Source: Arenibacter sp. F20364
GTDB taxonomy: Bacteria; Bacteroidota; Bacteroidia; Flavobacteriales; Flavobacteriaceae
Assembly (NCBI RefSeq): GCF_023015905.1
Contig: NZ_JALKBD010000016.1
Span: forward strand, 1 to 64,000
DNA length: 64,000 bases
Direction of reading: 5' to 3'
Shown piece by piece: positions 54,612 through 63,999 of this stretch. Within the stretch, counting starts at the first letter, position 1. Each line of letters opens with the position of its first letter. Made by a program: the position numbers and the translations under genes. The notes under the pieces were generated by a model. That model worked only from the letters and a program-made list of their open reading frames with translations. It was not told the DNA's origin and did no database searches.

Positions 54612-55247
54612 TTAATGCCGAGATTGCAGAACTTTTACAATGTCGTTAAGTTTAAAGCCTTTGGCCTGTAGCAGTATCAGGTAATGGAACAAAAGATCCG
54701 CACTTTCATCCTTAAAGAGTTGATCGTTGTCGTCCTTGGCCTCAATAACGACCTCTACGGCCTCTTCCCCTACTTTCTGGGCTACTTTGTTGATGCCGCT
54801 CTTAAATAGGGAGGAGACATAGCTGGGCTTAACTCCTTCGGGAATTTCAGCCTTTCCCTCAGCCTGTTCCTTTCTATTTTGAATAATGTTCTCCAATTCG
54901 GAAAGAAATCCGAAGGATGCATTGTTTTCCTGTCCCCAACAGGTACCTGTTCCCTTGTGACAAGTTGGCCCATCAGGATTTACCATAACCAATAAGGTAT
55001 CATTGTCACAATCTAGTTGTATATCCACTAGATTCAAAAAATTACCGCTTTCCTCCCCTTTGGTCCATAGTCTGTTTTTTGTTCTACTAAAGAAGGTTAC
55101 TTTACGGCTGTCCACTGTTTTTTTATATGCCTCTTGATTCATATATCCGAGCATAAGTACCTTTTTGGTAATCTCATCCTGAATAATTGCTGGAACCAGG
55201 CCGTCGTTATTTTTATTAAAGTCTATGTTCATGATTTTGGTTTCCAT
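54612..55247 (-). CDS. hisIE: Bifunctional HisI-HisE
   Basis: The 211-residue fusion has an N-terminal PRA-CH cyclohydrolase (FFSRTKNRLWTKGEESGN and the zinc residues in CHKGTGTCWG) and a C-terminal PRA-PH pyrophosphatase (QKVGEEAVEVVIEAK with acidic Mg ligands and ESADLLFHYL). It performs steps two and three of histidine synthesis. It is the last gene of the operon, 7 bases after hisF. The start could be 55247 or 55232. Confidence 0.95.
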   Translation of the reverse strand: METKIMNIDFNKNNDGLVPAIIQDEITKKVLMLGYMNQEAYKKTVDSRKVTFFSRTKNRLWTKGEESGNFLNLVDIQLDCDNDTLLVMVNPDGPTCHKGTGTCWGQENNASFGFLSELENIIQNRKEQAEGKAEIPEGVKPSYVSSLFKSGINKVAQKVGEEAVEVVIEAKDDNDQLFKDESADLLFHYLILLQAKGFKLNDIVKVLQSRH

Positions 55248-55254
55248 TATGGTT

Positions 55255-56010
55255 TTATAATCTAATCGGTATATTATTTCTTTTTAACTCTTCCTTCAAG
55301 TCTTTAATTTCAATTTCCTTGAAGTGGAAAACACTGGCGGCTAGGGCTGCATCGGCTTTTCCCTTTACAAAGGTGTCTGTAAAATGTTGCATATTTCCAG
55401 CACCGCCCGATGCTATAATAGGAATATTCAATTCGGTAGATAATTTTGCCAAAGCTTCATTGGCAAATCCGTCCTTAGTGCCGTCGTGATTCATGGAAGT
55501 AAATAGAATTTCACCGGCTCCGCGGTCTTCCACTTCCTTGGCCCATTGAAAAAGATTTAGTTCTGTAGGTACTTTTCCTCCTACCAAGTGAACTATCCAT
55601 TCCCCATCAATTTGCTTGGCATCTATGGCTACAACAATACATTGGGAGCCAAATTTGGCGACCAGGTCGTTGATCAATTGAGGATTTTTTACGGCTGATG
55701 AATTTATGGATACCTTATCCGCGCCATTATGCAGTAGTATGTCTACATCTTCCACGGAGGAAATGCCACCGCCAACAGTAAAAGGAATATTTACTTTTTC
55801 AGCAACTCTCAGCACTAAATCGGCCAAAGTTCTCCTCCTTTCCTCTGTAGCTGAAATATCTAGAAAAACCAATTCGTCCGCTCCGGTTTTAGCATAAATT
55901 TCGGCCAATTCCACTGGATCTCCTGCGTCTCGCAGATCTACAAAATTTATACCCTTTACAGTTCTACCGTTCTTAATATCCAAACAAGGGATTATTCTTT
56001 TTGTTAACAT
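55255..56010 (-). CDS. hisF: Imidazole glycerol phosphate synthase, cyclase HisF
   Basis: The 251-residue (beta/alpha)8 barrel has the catalytic Asp near [12 protein letters not shown] and the second in AIDAKQIDG, plus [10 protein letters not shown] and IIASGGAG phosphate loops. It forms imidazole glycerol phosphate with ammonia supplied by HisH. It follows hisA by about 100 bases. Confidence 0.96.
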   Translation of the reverse strand: MLTKRIIPCLDIKNGRTVKGINFVDLRDAGDPVELAEIYAKTGADELVFLDISATEERRRTLADLVLRVAEKVNIPFTVGGGISSVEDVDILLHNGADKVSINSSAVKNPQLINDLVAKFGSQCIVVAIDAKQIDGEWIVHLVGGKVPTELNLFQWAKEVEDRGAGEILFTSMNHDGTKDGFANEALAKLSTELNIPIIASGGAGNMQHFTDTFVKGKADAALAASVFHFKEIEIKDLKEELKRNNIPIRL

Positions 56011-56108
56011 TAGGTACTTTTATTTTTGGAATTTGGAGCTAAAACTTATTATAGTTCTTAATACCATGAATGGCTTGCCCGAATAATTCTACGACCATGT
56101 TTTATAAA

Positions 56109-56837
56109 TTATAAGTCGAGAATAAATTTTTCCAATTGTGTTAAACTAATTCTATTTTCATAAATGGCCTTTCCAATTATGGTTCCTTCACAGCCCAACT
56201 CGGCCAATTTTGGGAGTTCATCAAAAGTTGAAATACCGCCACTGGCAATCAGTAATAATTTTGGGCCACAAGCTTCCAAAATCTTACGGTACAGATCAAA
56301 GGAAGGACCTTCCAGCATACCATCTTTACTGATATCTGTACAGATAACCCCTCTAATTCCCTCTTTCTGATACCCCTGAATAAAGGGAATCAACTCCTCT
56401 TGGGATTCTTCCGTCCAACCGGATACGGCAACCATCTCATCCTTGGCATCCGCTCCGAGAATAATCTTCTCAGGACCGTATTTAGTGATCCAGGAAATGA
56501 AGGTTTCCCTATCTTTTACCGCAATGCTTCCACCAGTAATTTGATTGGCGCCACTTTCAAAGGCAATCCTTAGATCATCATCGGTCTTGAGACCACCACC
56601 AAAATCTATTTTCAAATTGGTATTGGAGGCTATTTTTTCCAATACCTTATGATTTACGATGTGTTTGGATTTGGCTCCGTCCAAATCTACCAAATGGAGG
56701 TATTCTATACCATGGGCTTCAAATTCCTTTGCCACCTCCAAAGGATTCTCATTGTAAATTTTTTTGGTATCATAGTCTCCCTTGGACAGTCTAACACATT
56801 TTCCTTCTATGATGTCTATGGCAGGTATTATTCTCAT
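56109..56837 (-). CDS. hisA: ProFAR isomerase HisA
   Basis: The 242-residue barrel has [28 protein letters not shown] and the later [13 protein letters not shown] with the second catalytic Asp. It isomerises ProFAR to PRFAR. It lies between hisH and hisF. The order hisH-hisA-hisF is the standard one. Confidence 0.96.
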   Translation of the reverse strand: MRIIPAIDIIEGKCVRLSKGDYDTKKIYNENPLEVAKEFEAHGIEYLHLVDLDGAKSKHIVNHKVLEKIASNTNLKIDFGGGLKTDDDLRIAFESGANQITGGSIAVKDRETFISWITKYGPEKIILGADAKDEMVAVSGWTEESQEELIPFIQGYQKEGIRGVICTDISKDGMLEGPSFDLYRKILEACGPKLLLIASGGISTFDELPKLAELGCEGTIIGKAIYENRISLTQLEKFILDL

Positions 56838-56884
56838 TTTTTGTATTTAATTAAGTCCCGATCATTACGCAGGTCTACTGGGGA

Positions 56885-57469
56885 CTATATGCTATCAATA
56901 AAATTTTTAAGAATCTGTTCCCCTACTTCACTACTCTTTTCCGGGTGAAATTGAGTTCCATAAAAATTATCTTTCTTTAAAGCCGCACTATATCCCAAAC
57001 CGTATTCTGCTTCCGCAATGGTTTCCTCGCAAACTGGGGCATAATAACTGTGTACTAAGTAAATATGCTCCTTTTCTTTTACGTTCTTGAACAAATGGGA
57101 TTTAAGATTGGTAATTTCATTCCATCCAATTTGTGGAACTTTTACCTTTTTGGAAAATCTGACCACATCCACATCAAAAATGCCAAGGCCCTGGGTATCC
57201 CCTTCTTCCGAGGAATGACACATTAATTGCATCCCCAGGCAAATCCCCAATACCGGTTGTTTTAATTGGGGAATAATCTGGTCCAATTTACTTTCCCGTA
57301 ATTTCTTCATGGCACTGCTGGCTTCTCCGACCCCAGGAAAAATAACTTTATCGGCCGACATAATCTCATCCGCATCATGGCTCAAAATGGCTTCATAGCC
57401 TAAGCGTTGAAAGGCAAATTTAATGCTCTGTATATTTCCAGCCCCGTAATCTATAATTACTATTTTCAT
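56885..57469 (-). CDS. hisH: Imidazole glycerol phosphate synthase, glutaminase HisH
   Basis: From the ATG at 57469 the protein has 194 residues and begins MKIVIIDYGAGN, the normal HisH start; the longer frame adds 25 residues unlike the family. The catalytic Cys is in LGICLGMQLM and the His-Glu pair in FHPEKS. It hydrolyses glutamine to supply ammonia to HisF. Confidence 0.95.
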   Translation of the reverse strand: MKIVIIDYGAGNIQSIKFAFQRLGYEAILSHDADEIMSADKVIFPGVGEASSAMKKLRESKLDQIIPQLKQPVLGICLGMQLMCHSSEEGDTQGLGIFDVDVVRFSKKVKVPQIGWNEITNLKSHLFKNVKEKEHIYLVHSYYAPVCEETIAEAEYGLGYSAALKKDNFYGTQFHPEKSSEVGEQILKNFIDSI

Positions 57470-57500
57470 TTTCTTTGTCCCTAGGACATATTTATTTCTT

Positions 57501-58679
57501 CTACAATACACCTTTGGTACTTGGCAGTACCATTTTTTCAACATCGCGCTTCACCGCCATTTTAATGGCTTTGGCAAACACTTTAAAAATGGCCTCGATC
57601 TTATGGTGCTCGTTGGTACCTTCTGCCTTGATATTTAGGTTGGCCTTAGCCCCGTCCGTAAACGATTTAAAGAAATGATAAAACATTTCCGTTGGCATTT
57701 TGCCTATCATTTCCCTTTTGAATTCTGTTTCCCATACCAACCAGTTTCGTCCCCCGAAATCTATGGCTGCCTGTGCCAAACAGTCGTCCATGGGCAAACA
57801 GAATCCGTACCTTTCTATCCCCAATTTATTGCCCAAGGCTTTGTGAAACAGTTCGCCCAAGGCTATGGCCGTATCCTCTATGGTATGGTGCTCATCTACT
57901 TCCAGATCTCCTTTGACCCTAATTTCCAGATCCATTTGCCCGTGACGCGCCAATTGGTCCAACATATGGTCAAAGAAGTCCAATCCGGTGCTAATATTGC
58001 CTTTGCCCGTACCGTCTAAATTGAGTTTTATAAAAATATCGGTTTCATTGGTTTTACGCGTTATTTCGGACACCCGATCTTTTAGCTTTAAAAATTCGTA
58101 AATTTTTTCCCAATCATTACTTTCTAGGGCAATGTAAGAATCCAATTCTTCCCTTTTAACGGATATTTCCCCAGTTCCCAAATTCGTATTGTCATTGATA
58201 AAGATTCCTTTGGCCCCTAAATTCTTAGCCAATTCCACATCGGTCAGGCGGTCGCCTATAACAAAGGAATTGGCAAGATCATATTCTTCGGAAAAGTACT
58301 CGGTAAGCAATCCGGTTCCCGGTTTTCGGGTATTGGCATTTTCGTGTGGGAATGTCCTGTCAAGAAAAACCTTGTCAAAGACCACCCCCTCATTTTCAAA
58401 GGATTTCAGTATAAAATTATGTACCGGCCAAAAAGTATCCTCCGGGAAAATATCGGTGCCCAATCCATCCTGATTGGTGATCATTACCAATTCATAATCC
58501 AATTCCTTGGCTATTTTACCCAAAAAAGTAAAGGCTTTGGGATAGAACGCCATTTTTTCAAAAGAATCTATTTGTTCATCCACGGTTTCCTTTATAATGG
58601 TCCCATCCCTGTCAATAAAGAGCACTTTTTTACCCTTTTTGTTTCCAAGGGAAGAATTTGTATTGGTCTCCATACTCAT
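57501..58679 (-). CDS. hisB: Bifunctional HisB (phosphatase and dehydratase)
   Basis: The 392-residue fusion has an N-terminal HAD histidinol-phosphate phosphatase (DRDGTI with the nucleophile Asp, [23 protein letters not shown]) and a C-terminal IGP dehydratase ([21 protein letters not shown] and [12 protein letters not shown] metal-binding sets). The phosphatase loop that carries zinc ligands in the enterobacterial enzyme reads [11 protein letters not shown] here, without Cys. It starts 4 bases after the hisC stop; either of two ATGs (58679 or 58673) may be used. Confidence 0.95.
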   Translation of the reverse strand: MSMETNTNSSLGNKKGKKVLFIDRDGTIIKETVDEQIDSFEKMAFYPKAFTFLGKIAKELDYELVMITNQDGLGTDIFPEDTFWPVHNFILKSFENEGVVFDKVFLDRTFPHENANTRKPGTGLLTEYFSEEYDLANSFVIGDRLTDVELAKNLGAKGIFINDNTNLGTGEISVKREELDSYIALESNDWEKIYEFLKLKDRVSEITRKTNETDIFIKLNLDGTGKGNISTGLDFFDHMLDQLARHGQMDLEIRVKGDLEVDEHHTIEDTAIALGELFHKALGNKLGIERYGFCLPMDDCLAQAAIDFGGRNWLVWETEFKREMIGKMPTEMFYHFFKSFTDGAKANLNIKAEGTNEHHKIEAIFKVFAKAIKMAVKRDVEKMVLPSTKGVL

Positions 58680-58683
58680 AATA

Positions 58684-59742
58684 TTATGCGGTTGTTATGT
58701 TCTGTAATGCACTAATTAATATCTTATTTTCCTCCTTGGTCCCTACGGTAAATCTCAAAGTATTTTCACAAAGTGGCTGGGTAGTTCTGTTGCGGACAAC
58801 AATACCTTTTTTTAGTAGTTGATTGTATCTTTTGGTGGCATCATCCACCTTGGCCAATATAAAATTTGCGTCCGAAGGATATATCTTTTCCACGAAGTCT
58901 ACTTGACCCAATACCGTAACAAGAGCTTCCCGTTCCGTTAAAATATCCGATACCTCCAAATTAACCGCATTTGTGTCCAAAACCCTTTCCAAGGCTCTTT
59001 GCTGGGTTAATTCATTTACGTTGTACGGTGGTTTAATTTTATTCAGTATTCCTATAATTTCTTCGGAAGCGTAGCAAGTTCCCAGTCTAATCCCGGCCAT
59101 TCCATATGCTTTGGATAAGGTTTGGGTCACCACAAGGTTGGGGTAACTGTTTAATTCCGAAATCCAGCTCTTTTCGTTTGAAAAGTCGATATACGCCTCA
59201 TCTATAACTACCAAGCCATTAAAATTGTCCAAAAGCTCCCTTACAGCGCTGCTTGAAAAACTGTTTCCAGTTGGATTGTTAGGGGAGCACAAAAATAACA
59301 ACTTACTCCTGTCATCGGCCATCTTGAGCACTTCGGGCACATTGGGTTCAAAATCCTCTGTCAGTAAAACCTCCTTGTTCTCCACGTTGTTAATACCCGC
59401 AAGTACCTTGTACATGCCATAGGTTGGAGGTAAGCTAATTATATTGTCTTCTTTGGGCTCACAAAAGGCCCTAAAAATTAAATCGAGTACTTCATCGCTA
59501 CCGTTTCCCAAGAGAAGTTGTTGGGGAGAAACGCCTTTTCTTTCTGCCAGCACCTCTTTTAAGCGTCTCTGATGTGGATCGGGATATCTATTTACCCCTG
59601 TTTCAAATGGATTTTCGTTGGCATCTAAAAACACCATTTTGGAACCATCCGAAACATATTCGTCCCTTGCAGAAGAATAAGGGCTCAATCCTTTTACGTT
59701 TTCACGTACTATATTATTTATATTGAATATTTTCGTTTTCAT
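58684..59742 (-). CDS. hisC: Histidinol-phosphate aminotransferase
   Basis: The 352-residue PLP enzyme has the lysine in [23 protein letters not shown] and [10 protein letters not shown]. It converts imidazole acetol phosphate to histidinol phosphate. It follows hisD by 69 bases. Its length is close to the usual one. Confidence 0.95.
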   Translation of the reverse strand: MKTKIFNINNIVRENVKGLSPYSSARDEYVSDGSKMVFLDANENPFETGVNRYPDPHQRRLKEVLAERKGVSPQQLLLGNGSDEVLDLIFRAFCEPKEDNIISLPPTYGMYKVLAGINNVENKEVLLTEDFEPNVPEVLKMADDRSKLLFLCSPNNPTGNSFSSSAVRELLDNFNGLVVIDEAYIDFSNEKSWISELNSYPNLVVTQTLSKAYGMAGIRLGTCYASEEIIGILNKIKPPYNVNELTQQRALERVLDTNAVNLEVSDILTEREALVTVLGQVDFVEKIYPSDANFILAKVDDATKRYNQLLKKGIVVRNRTTQPLCENTLRFTVGTKEENKILISALQNITTA

Positions 59743-59811
59743 TCTCTTTTTGCTATTCGCGATTTGGTTTCAATAGTATCAAAAGTGTCTTACCTTAATA
59801 CAGTGGCCCCA

Positions 59812-61095
59812 TTATTTTAAACTGTTCAATCTTAGGGTTACCGCATTTTTATGCGCTTGTAGGCCTTCGGCCTCAGCCATTAATTCAATGGTTTTGCCTA
59901 TTTCCAGAATACCTTTTTCCGATATTTTCTGAAAGGTCATACTCTTCATAAAACTATCCAGGTTTACCCCACTATATTGCTTGGCGTATCCATTGGTCGG
60001 TAGTGTGTGATTGGTTCCCGAAGCATAATCACCGGCACTTTCCGGGGTGTAATTGCCAATAAAGACGGACCCGGCATTATAAGCTTGTTCCAAATAAAAT
60101 TCCTCGTTTTGAACACATAAAATGTAATGTTCAGGCCCATATTCATTTATGAGATCTACAGCTGTCTGTTGATTTTCCACGTAGATCAACTTGCTGTTGG
60201 CAATGGCTTTTTCTGCTATTTCTTTTCTGGGCAAATCCTTAATTTGTTTGGCGACCTCTTTTTCAACGGCATCGATAATGTTTTTGGACGTGGAGACCAA
60301 AATGACCTGACTATCCACACCGTGTTCGGCCTGACTCAATAGATCGGAAGCTACAAATGCGGCATTGGCGGTATCATCGGCCATTACCAATAGTTCGCTA
60401 GGTCCTGCAGGCATGTCTATGGCAATTCCGTATTTAGTGGCAATCTGTTTGGCCACAGTCACAAATTGATTTCCCGGCCCAAATATTTTGTATACTGGAG
60501 GAATGGTTTCCGTCCCAAAAGTCATGCTGGCAATAGCTTGGATGCCACCTACCTTGAATATTTTGGTAACCCCACATAGGTCGGCCGTGTATAAAATGGC
60601 GGGATGTACTTTCCCTTCCTTGTTGGGAGGGGTACAGAGAATAATCTCTTTGCAGCCCGCAATATTGGCTGGTACGGCAAGCATTAAAATAGTGGAGAAC
60701 AAAGGAGCGGTACCTCCAGGAATATATAACCCCACTTTTTGTATTGGTCTTTTTTCCTGCCAACATTCTACCCCATTGGCCGTTTCTATCGAAACCCTAT
60801 CCGTTTTTTGCGCTGAGTGAAATTTTTCAATATTGTTTTTTGCCTGTTGGATGGCCTTCTTTAAATCATTGGAAATCAATTTATTGGATTCTTCTATTTC
60901 CTTGGCGGATACTAGGACGTCCTGCAATACCACGCCATCAAATTTTTTGGTGTAGTTATGTACCACGGTATCTCCACCTGCCTTTATTTCCGTAAAAACG
61001 GTGTTGACCATTTCCTCTATATCGGCAATAGTCTGGGTTGGCCGTTTTAAAACAGTTTTCCAAGCTACTCTTTCCGGATTATATATCTTATTCAT
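59812..61095 (-). CDS. hisD: Histidinol dehydrogenase HisD
   Basis: The 427-residue zinc enzyme has VGLYIPGGTAPLFSTILM (NAD region), FGPGNQFVTVAK, and AEHGVDSQVIL and GPEHYIL with His ligands; a C-terminal SAGDYASGTNHTLPT closes the active site. It oxidises histidinol to histidine in two steps. It starts 2 bases after the GNAT gene stops, so they are translated together. Confidence 0.96.
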   Translation of the reverse strand: MNKIYNPERVAWKTVLKRPTQTIADIEEMVNTVFTEIKAGGDTVVHNYTKKFDGVVLQDVLVSAKEIEESNKLISNDLKKAIQQAKNNIEKFHSAQKTDRVSIETANGVECWQEKRPIQKVGLYIPGGTAPLFSTILMLAVPANIAGCKEIILCTPPNKEGKVHPAILYTADLCGVTKIFKVGGIQAIASMTFGTETIPPVYKIFGPGNQFVTVAKQIATKYGIAIDMPAGPSELLVMADDTANAAFVASDLLSQAEHGVDSQVILVSTSKNIIDAVEKEVAKQIKDLPRKEIAEKAIANSKLIYVENQQTAVDLINEYGPEHYILCVQNEEFYLEQAYNAGSVFIGNYTPESAGDYASGTNHTLPTNGYAKQYSGVNLDSFMKSMTFQKISEKGILEIGKTIELMAEAEGLQAHKNAVTLRLNSLK

Positions 61096-61097
61096 TA

Positions 61098-61529
61098 TTA
61101 AAATACTTTTTGCATGTGGTAGCCTATCGCCTTAAATCCAAGATTGTTCCAAAACCGAATGCCTTTTTCATTTTGTATGTAGCAATTAAGTTCAGAGGCA
61201 TCGCACCCAATCTCAGCGGCATATTCAAAAACCTTATCCAACATTAATTTCCCAACGCCAGAACTTCTATATTCCGGCATCACAAAAACATTGTCCGGCT
61301 CCACATGTTTACCTACATATAATTTATTTAAAACCCAAACCCCACAAATTCCAATTAGTACTTCTCTATCATAAACTCCTAAACATTGGTATCCGTCACG
61401 GAGCATATCCTGCAATCTTTTTTTAAGAATTTCAACAGGAATTTTATAGTTGTTGAGCATTTGTACCAAAGGCAAAATTTCATTCATATTCTCCTTGGGA
61501 ACGAACTCTATTTGAAATATAGCAGTCAT
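61098..61529 (-). CDS. GNAT N-acetyltransferase within the his operon
   Basis: From the ATG at 61529 (143 residues, MTAIFQIEFVPKEN) the protein is a GNAT-fold acetyltransferase: motif A has DNVFVMPEYRSSGVGKLMLD with the acetyl-CoA loop, and ELNCYIQNEKGIRFWNNLGF forms the C-terminal strand. Longer frames to 61568 overlap hisG. It lies between hisG and hisD with spacings of 11 and 2 bases. Such a gene is not part of the standard pathway; the substrate is unknown. Confidence 0.88.
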   Translation of the reverse strand: MTAIFQIEFVPKENMNEILPLVQMLNNYKIPVEILKKRLQDMLRDGYQCLGVYDREVLIGICGVWVLNKLYVGKHVEPDNVFVMPEYRSSGVGKLMLDKVFEYAAEIGCDASELNCYIQNEKGIRFWNNLGFKAIGYHMQKVF

Positions 61530-61540
61530 TATAAAGAATA

Positions 61541-62398
61541 TTAGAGCACCATTTTTTCTATGGGGCAAACCAATATTCCTTCCGCTCCCGCTTTTTTGAG
61601 TTCTTGGATTACTTCCCAGAACTTATCTTTATTGATTACGGTATGTACGGAACTCCACCCTTCCTCTGCCAAAGGAAGAACGGTCGGACTCCTCATGCCG
61701 GGCAATAGTGCAATAATCTCGTTCAACCTTTCGTTGGGTGCGTTTAGAAGCACATACTTGGACTGTCTGGCACGCAATACGGACTGGATTCTAAACCTTA
61801 AGTCTTCCAACAAGGAGGTGCGTTCAGGAGAAATTTGTGGAGAAACCGCTAGTACGGCTTCACTGGTCAACATCACCTCAACTTCTTTCAAATTGTTCTT
61901 GAACAACGTACTGCCACTGGAAACAATATCACAAATGCCATCTGCCAGACCAATATTTGGGGCAATTTCTACAGAACCATTTATAATGTGAAGATCTGCC
62001 TTTACGCCCTTACTATCCAAATAATTTTTTACGGTATTGGGATACGAAGTGGCAATCCTTTTACCTTCAAAGTCGTTCACTGAATTGTACTTGACCGATT
62101 TTGGAATTGCAAGGGATACTTTGCATTTGGAAAATCCCAATTTTTCCGCAATGGAGATATCCTCACCTTTTTCTATTAGGACGTTTTCGCCAATAATGGC
62201 TATATCCACGACCCCATCCCTGAGATATTGGGGGATATCCCCATTTCTCAGATAAAAAACCTCTAACGGAAAATTTCTGGAAGAGGCCTTAAGTTGGTCT
62301 TTCCCATTGTCTATGGAAATACCACAGTCCTTTAATATTTGAAGTGAGTCTTCGTTTAAACGGCCACTTTTTTGGATCGCAATTCTAATTTTTTTCAT
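61541..62398 (-). CDS. hisG: ATP phosphoribosyltransferase HisG, long form
   Basis: The 285-residue protein is the long, self-regulating HisG type, with IAIQKSGRLNEDSLQIL, DIAIIGENVLIE, ISSGSTLFKNN-like phosphate loop (written here as DIVSSGSTLFKNN) and a C-terminal ACT-like domain (about 210-285) that binds histidine for feedback. It performs the first step of the pathway. It is preceded by an attenuator leader. Confidence 0.95.
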   Translation of the reverse strand: MKKIRIAIQKSGRLNEDSLQILKDCGISIDNGKDQLKASSRNFPLEVFYLRNGDIPQYLRDGVVDIAIIGENVLIEKGEDISIAEKLGFSKCKVSLAIPKSVKYNSVNDFEGKRIATSYPNTVKNYLDSKGVKADLHIINGSVEIAPNIGLADGICDIVSSGSTLFKNNLKEVEVMLTSEAVLAVSPQISPERTSLLEDLRFRIQSVLRARQSKYVLLNAPNERLNEIIALLPGMRSPTVLPLAEEGWSSVHTVINKDKFWEVIQELKKAGAEGILVCPIEKMVL

Positions 62399-62439
62399 TA
62401 CTGTTTTTTGTTTTTGGCCTGAACAAATCTAACAGGTTG

Positions 62440-62475
62440 TTAAATACAAAACCCGTTTGATTGCTCAAACGGGTT
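62440..62475 (-). terminator. Attenuator terminator of the his operon
   Basis: AACCCGTTTGA pairs with TCAAACGGGTT around a 4-base loop (62450-62475). On the minus strand TTTTGTATTT follows. It lies between the leader peptide stop and hisG, so it would end transcription early when the leader is translated freely. Confidence 0.85.
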
Positions 62476-62505
62476 AGAATATAGTTTAGATACAACAATA
62501 CATTC

Positions 62506-62562
62506 CTAGCTCGCTTGACTGCAAGTAAAGAAATGATGATGATGTGTCCTGTTGTTTTTCAT
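62506..62562 (-). CDS. hisL: His operon leader peptide
   Basis: An ATG-started, 18-residue frame reads MKNNRTHHHHFFTCSQAS, with four consecutive His codons (CAT x4), and ends in TAG. It lies about 30 bases upstream of the terminator hairpin and 108 bases upstream of hisG. This is the classical layout of a histidine attenuator: ribosome stalling at the His codons under low His-tRNA would prevent formation of the terminator. The frame is too short for standard gene calling. Confidence 0.88.
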   Translation of the reverse strand: MKNNRTHHHHFFTCSQAS

Positions 62563-62569
62563 GATATGG

Positions 62570-62577
62570 CAAAATTA
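62570..62577 (-). promoter_or_regulatory. Promoter -7 box of the his operon
   Basis: TAATTTTG on the minus strand matches TAnnTTTG exactly and is followed by only seven bases before the leader ATG. Transcription would begin about 1-4 bases upstream of the ATG, which makes the leader mRNA effectively leaderless. The -33 element is weak (TTTTC). Confidence 0.6.
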
Positions 62578-62638
62578 AAACTATTTTTCAACCTTGGAAA
62601 ATTTATACGGAACAATTTATTTTAAAATTGTTAAATTA

Positions 62639-63454
62639 TTATTGATTCCCTAGTATAATAGGCATACCTGAATCTCCACTTCCAATAACTATTACTTTGG
62701 AATTGGGCGATTCCGATAATTTAATAGTAGCGTCTATACCTTTATCCTGTAATATTTTGTCGGTTAAGGATGCACTTAGAATTGTGTTGGCATCGGCCTT
62801 ACCCTGGGCTTCGATACGTACTTTTTCAGCTTCTTTTTGTGCCGTTACCAGTCTAAATTCGTATTCCAGAGATTCCTGTTCTTGCTTAAGTTTTCTCTCA
62901 ATAGCCTCTTTTATTGTAGCAGGAAGGGTTACATCCCTAACCAAAATTTCATTCAGCTGAATATACTGTCCGTCTACAATTTTCTCAGTTTCTTCAAAAA
63001 TTTCCTGTTGAATGGCATCCCTTTTACTGGAGTACAGTTGTTCCGGGGTATATCTTCCTACTACAGAACGGGCTGCCGATCTTATGGCAGGCAAAAGTAC
63101 ACGTTGTACATAGGCCTCTCCTTTCTCTTGGTGCAGTTTGCCCAAAGCTTCCCTTTTAGGTTCAAACCAGACAGAGGCATCCAATTTAATGTCCAGACCA
63201 TTGGATGACAGTACATTCATTTTTTCAAAGACTTCCTGTTGTCTTACCTCATATATAAAGACCTTGTTCCAAGGCGCAACTATTTGGAATCCCTCACCCA
63301 GTGGTGCCTCATCAGTAACAACACCGCCGGAAAAAGTTTTGTACAACACTCCGGCTTCCCCAGACCCAATGGTAATGGCAGATTTTGAAATTAATATTAC
63401 AAGAACTATTAAAGCGAAGATAGCGGGTAATGCAATTTTTGGTAGTTTGTCCAT
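62639..63454 (-). CDS. Prohibitin/SPFH-domain membrane protein
   Basis: The 271-residue protein has an N-terminal transmembrane segment (about residues 9-30, LPAIFALIVLVILI) and an SPFH/prohibitin domain with the typical RQQEVFEKMNVLSSNGL, IRSAARSVVGRYTPEQLY and a long C-terminal helix (KLKQEQESLEYEFRLVTAQKEA). Family members form membrane-associated rings and act as scaffolds. It follows the partial gene at the right edge by 12 bases. Confidence 0.9.
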   Translation of the reverse strand: MDKLPKIALPAIFALIVLVILISKSAITIGSGEAGVLYKTFSGGVVTDEAPLGEGFQIVAPWNKVFIYEVRQQEVFEKMNVLSSNGLDIKLDASVWFEPKREALGKLHQEKGEAYVQRVLLPAIRSAARSVVGRYTPEQLYSSKRDAIQQEIFEETEKIVDGQYIQLNEILVRDVTLPATIKEAIERKLKQEQESLEYEFRLVTAQKEAEKVRIEAQGKADANTILSASLTDKILQDKGIDATIKLSESPNSKVIVIGSGDSGMPIILGNQ

Positions 63455-63466
63455 TTATTTTATTTG

Positions 63467-63999
63467 TTAAGTTAATCCGTTATACTTTCTGATGAACCAT
63501 TCCAGCGACAAAGCTGCGATGATGATACCCAGAAGAAATTTAAAATCGATTAAAGGTACAACAATTTGTTTGCTTTTTTGTGTTGGTACGTACCTAGGGT
63601 CAGTTTCCAATGTTTGGATCAACGAGTCCATTTGATTGGGAAAATACAGCTTTCCTTTAGTATTGTTGGCCAGACGTTTCAATTTACCATAATTGCTGGA
63701 AGAGAATTGTTTCTCGGCATCAAAATCCAAAACGGAAAAGCTACCAGACCTGCTTAGGTTTTCTTTGGTTACGGTGGTGGTAAAATCATATTCTCCTGCT
63801 GGCAAATTGCTTAGGTCCGCCTCATAATATCCATCTTTTAATAACAGCGGAACTTCTAGGGATGCATTGGTAGATGTATTCACCACTTTTATATTGATTG
63901 ATGCATTGGAATCAAAAGCAAAGGCCTCATCAAAATAAGTCGCTTTTATTTTTGTTTCACTACTGTTGTTGTAAACGGGATTATAATCCAATACAAACC
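63467..63999 (-). CDS. C-terminal part of a membrane protein (cut by window)
   Basis: The frame is open to the right edge of the window; at least 174 residues of the C terminus are visible. It ends in a beta-sandwich-like region (GEYDFTTTVTKE, SGSFSVLDF), then a KLKRLANNTKGKLYFPNQ block and a final transmembrane helix, FKFLLGIIIAALSLEWFIR. This arrangement resembles the tail of large flavobacterial VWA-type membrane proteins, but the diagnostic N-terminal part is outside. The family call is inference. Confidence 0.6.
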   Translation of the reverse strand, partial: FVLDYNPVYNNSSETKIKATYFDEAFAFDSNASINIKVVNTSTNASLEVPLLLKDGYYEADLSNLPAGEYDFTTTVTKENLSRSGSFSVLDFDAEKQFSSSNYGKLKRLANNTKGKLYFPNQMDSLIQTLETDPRYVPTQKSKQIVVPLIDFKFLLGIIIAALSLEWFIRKYNGLT

